A DNA stretch of 7,186 nt from an uncultured Eubacteriales bacterium (GTDB lineage Bacteria; Bacillota; Clostridia; Oscillospirales; Oscillospiraceae). The notes under the pieces are model-generated. The model saw only the letters and a program-made list of their open reading frames with translations. It was not told the DNA's origin and ran no database searches. The translations under genes were made by a program, and so were the position numbers. Shown here in pieces: positions 5,518 through 7,186 of the stretch. Every line of letters begins with the position of its first letter. The stretch's first letter is position 1. The stretch is from the NCBI GenBank assembly GCA_905201305.1, contig CAJKNS010000119.1, positions 1-7,186 of the forward strand, in the 5' to 3' direction.

Positions 5518-6306
5518 ATGAAATACGCAGTGAAAAAAGAATTCACCGATGAGGAGCTCATCCAGCGGGTCACCGATGTGATGGAAATCCGCAACGTGAT
5601 GGGTCGCCATGCCTATTACCATGCCAAGGGTCTCCATGAGAAGGAGCTGAATGAAATTTGGGTCCAGAAGCCCGAAAACCAGAAGACCGCTTCCTTTGGT
5701 CAGAACTGGGGCTACAACGTGGGTATGGAGCGCATCGACGCTTACTACGGCAAGGGCAGTGTAGAAAACTACCAGAAGGATCTAGAAGAGCTCCATGCAG
5801 CCGATCCCAGTGTAGAGGTCAACAAGGAAAACCTGGGCATTGGCTCCCTGGTGATCCATATGCTGACCGCTCCTTATATCGAGGTAGCAGCCGACGGCAA
5901 GACCGCCCAGGGGCTGTGGTATTCCCCCGGCGCGGTAGGCGGCGTACATCCCGACCATTCCGACGGTCTGATGATGTATGAAAAGTACGGCGTGGACTTC
6001 ATGAAGGAGGACGGCGAGTGGAAGATCTGGCATCTGTTCATCGGCACCGACTTTGCGGTTCCCGCCGGTCAGGACCTGAAGGGTGACACCATTCTGGAGC
6101 AGGAGCGGAAGATCGCCGCCGGCGAGATGGAGAAGCCTAAGAACCCCATGGCGGACTGCAAGGACCCCAGCTTCATCCCCATGGACGCCTATTCCCTGAA
6201 ATATAACTACAGTTTTTACCCTGCGATTCCGGAGCCCTACTACTCCTTTGATGAGTGCGTCAGCAACGGCCCCGAAGGCAACCCCAACTACAAGAAGGAG
6301 GGCTGA
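5518..6306 (+). CDS. SnoaL-like (NTF2-fold) protein 2, BaiE-like, His retained
   Basis: This 262-aa paralogue of the preceding gene is read from an ATG with a strong AAAGGAGG (5502-5509) in the 17-bp gap. The NTF2-fold domain spans ~14-180. The start of the domain reads VMGRHAYYHAKGLH (27-40), with H40 where the first paralogue has D37. H114 in LVIHMLTAP (111-119) matches the position of BaiE His83, which the first paralogue lacks. DGKTAQGLWYSPG (126-138) and EDGEWKIWHLF (164-174) are the later strands. The C-terminal extension (~185-262) contains IPEPYYSFDE (237-246), shared with the other two. No signal peptide or membrane segment is seen. The product could be an enzyme or a binding partner; the three genes are surely co-expressed and may form a mixed oligomer. 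The reaction is not known. Confidence 0.88.
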   Translation: MKYAVKKEFTDEELIQRVTDVMEIRNVMGRHAYYHAKGLHEKELNEIWVQKPENQKTASFGQNWGYNVGMERIDAYYGKGSVENYQKDLEELHAADPSVEVNKENLGIGSLVIHMLTAPYIEVAADGKTAQGLWYSPGAVGGVHPDHSDGLMMYEKYGVDFMKEDGEWKIWHLFIGTDFAVPAGQDLKGDTILEQERKIAAGEMEKPKNPMADCKDPSFIPMDAYSLKYNYSFYPAIPEPYYSFDECVSNGPEGNPNYKKEG

Positions 6307-6309
6307 GAA

Positions 6310-7113
6310 ATGTCTGATCTGCATACCAGAATCCAGCGTGCCGTGGGTGCGGTGGAGTGCGAAAAGGTCATGAGCCGCCATGTCTACTGGCATTCCGCGG
6401 GCATTCATCGTGACGAGTGGGAAGAATATTGGTCCAAAAAGGTGGACATCACCTGGGGTCACGGCTGGGGTCGCCAGGATGACCGCTACAGCTACTACTT
6501 CAGCTATGTACTGGAGAAGGAGCGCAATGCGTTCAAGACCTTCATGGGCATCAAGCTCAAGTATCCCGATGTGGAAAACTGCACCCGTCTGGACGGCGTA
6601 GCCGAGTATTCCAACCATCTGACCACCTCTCCTGTCATTGAGGTGGCAGAGGACGGCAAGACCGCCAAGGGGCTGTGGTATACCCCCGGCTTCATCAACA
6701 GCCACGCTTCCGCCAACGGCAAGATCCGTTCGCAGGCGCTTTGGGAGCGCTATGGCGGCGACTTTGTGCTGGAGGATGGACGCTGGCTGTACAAGAACCT
6801 GCGTGTTTGCCCGGATATTGGCGGCAACGTGGGCGGCGGCGGCTTTGCTTACCGCGTCCGTATGGCACCCCCTCCGGAGATGCTCAAAAAGATGGAGCAG
6901 GAGATGGGCGGCGCATCGGATATCCCTGGCATGATGCCCAAGAAGCCCGGCGCATCCCCTGCGGCGCAGGCTATGGTGGCACCCGCTACCCCCGGCCCGC
7001 TGTTTGAGGACTGGACGAAGTTTACGATTCCTCAGCCCGTGCCCATTCCGGAGCCCTACAAAACCGACAGCGAGATTTGGCATTACTGCGATAATCCCTG
7101 CCTGGAGGACTAA
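6310..7113 (+). CDS. SnoaL-like (NTF2-fold) protein 3, BaiE-like, with Pro/Met/Ala-rich linker
   Basis: The third paralogue, 267 aa, starts 3 bp after the second, and its binding site AAGGAGGG (6295-6302) lies inside the end of that gene, so translation is coupled. The NTF2-fold domain spans ~8-183. VMSRHVYWHSAGIH (20-33) matches the second paralogue, again with His (H33) where the first has Asp. H103 (SNHLTTSP) matches BaiE His83, and DGKTAKGLWYTPG (115-127) is near-identical to paralogue 2 in DNA as well. The strand that reads WKIWH in the others is WLYKNLRV here, followed by a Gly-rich turn (171-178). A low-complexity linker rich in Pro, Met, Gly and Ala (~187-230) leads to the shared IPEPY (246-250). 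It is more divergent than its partners, so its role may differ (structural or altered substrate). Confidence 0.87.
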   Translation: MSDLHTRIQRAVGAVECEKVMSRHVYWHSAGIHRDEWEEYWSKKVDITWGHGWGRQDDRYSYYFSYVLEKERNAFKTFMGIKLKYPDVENCTRLDGVAEYSNHLTTSPVIEVAEDGKTAKGLWYTPGFINSHASANGKIRSQALWERYGGDFVLEDGRWLYKNLRVCPDIGGNVGGGGFAYRVRMAPPPEMLKKMEQEMGGASDIPGMMPKKPGASPAAQAMVAPATPGPLFEDWTKFTIPQPVPIPEPYKTDSEIWHYCDNPCLED

Positions 7114-7186
7114 GGCAACACCGCACAAATACGTCTGCGGATTGCGTCGTCGCAAGCTTCGTATCCTTCGTTTTGCCCTTTGGGGG
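7110..7186 (-). repeat. Dispersed 16-bp motif, copy 3, entering a possible REP/MITE-like element (cut by window end)
   Basis: CTAAGGCAACACCGCA (7110-7125) is the exact reverse complement of 508-523 and begins within the last codons of the third SnoaL-like gene, its TAA serving as the stop codon. The following 60 bp hold an imperfect hairpin: TACG 7130-7133 with CGTA 7160-7163 outside, TTGCG 7142-7146 with CGCAA 7151-7155 inside, loop TCGT. No gene or transposase is visible. The shape suggests a small structured repeat with the 16-bp motif as its end, but its other end is outside the window. Confidence 0.45.

Noticed and set aside
4703..5518. Minus-strand open frame (271 codons) opposite the first SnoaL-like gene
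   Set aside because: Same antisense effect; no convincing binding site and no family features.
508..7125. Whole 508-7125 segment as one composite transposon with the 16-bp motif as inverted ends
   Set aside because: The interior holds a third copy and ordinary genes, no transposase is present and no target-site duplication could be shown; the REP-like reading is simpler.
5782..7155. Long minus-strand open frame (457 codons) opposite the second and third SnoaL-like genes
   Set aside because: It is an antisense by-product of GC-rich third positions. The plus-strand genes have strong binding sites, packed operon spacing and recognisable folds; the reverse product matches no motif I know.

Overview
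The window looks like chromosomal DNA of an anaerobic gut Firmicute, probably a Clostridia/Oscillospiraceae-type organism. This is inferred from strong AGGAGG-type ribosome binding sites, intrinsic terminators, a GHKL/LytTR two-component pair and moderate GC with GC-rich third codon positions in the last genes. No rRNA, tRNA, CRISPR array or intact transposase gene was seen.

Layout. Positions 2-436 hold the 3' end of a beta-strand-rich, probably surface-exposed protein, closed by a strong and possibly two-way terminator. On the minus strand, 1259-2572 and 528-1262 form an ATGA-overlapping operon for an AgrC-like GHKL sensor kinase and a LytTR response regulator. Its promoter faces that of a divergent, unrecognised 148-aa protein (2803-3249). 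Two tandem 21-bp repeats lie exactly between the two -35 boxes and are the obvious candidate operator for the regulator. Positions 3250-3734 have no intact gene. They hold a dispersed repeat, a good promoter leading into what may be a dead gene start, a strong hairpin, an inverted repeat sharing the AAAACAG core of the 21-bp repeats, a second promoter and a perfect 14-bp palindrome. The last four lie upstream of a short-chain dehydrogenase/reductase (SDR, 3735-4496), which ends in a terminator.

The most notable part is 4766-7113: three tightly packed paralogues of 244, 262 and 267 aa. Each has a SnoaL-like (NTF2-fold) domain that resembles bile-acid 7-alpha-dehydratase BaiE by eye, plus a shared C-terminal extension ending in a [IV]-P-[EQ]-P-Y motif. 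The first keeps an Asp at the place of BaiE Asp35 but has Asn where BaiE has His83. The other two keep that His but have His in place of the Asp. With the SDR next door, the natural guess is a small redox/dehydration pathway on a steroid, bile acid, terpenoid or aromatic ring substrate. The substrate cannot be read from the sequence, and a joint (heteromeric) active site is a hypothesis.

Regulation (inference): the two-component system may autoregulate, control the 148-aa gene and, through the related inverted motif, perhaps reach the SDR. The SnoaL-like genes have a possible promoter of their own after the SDR terminator. A 16-bp motif occurs just past the 3' ends of three transcription units (508-523, 3280-3295, 7110-7125); the last copy runs into what may be a longer REP- or MITE-like element cut by the window edge.
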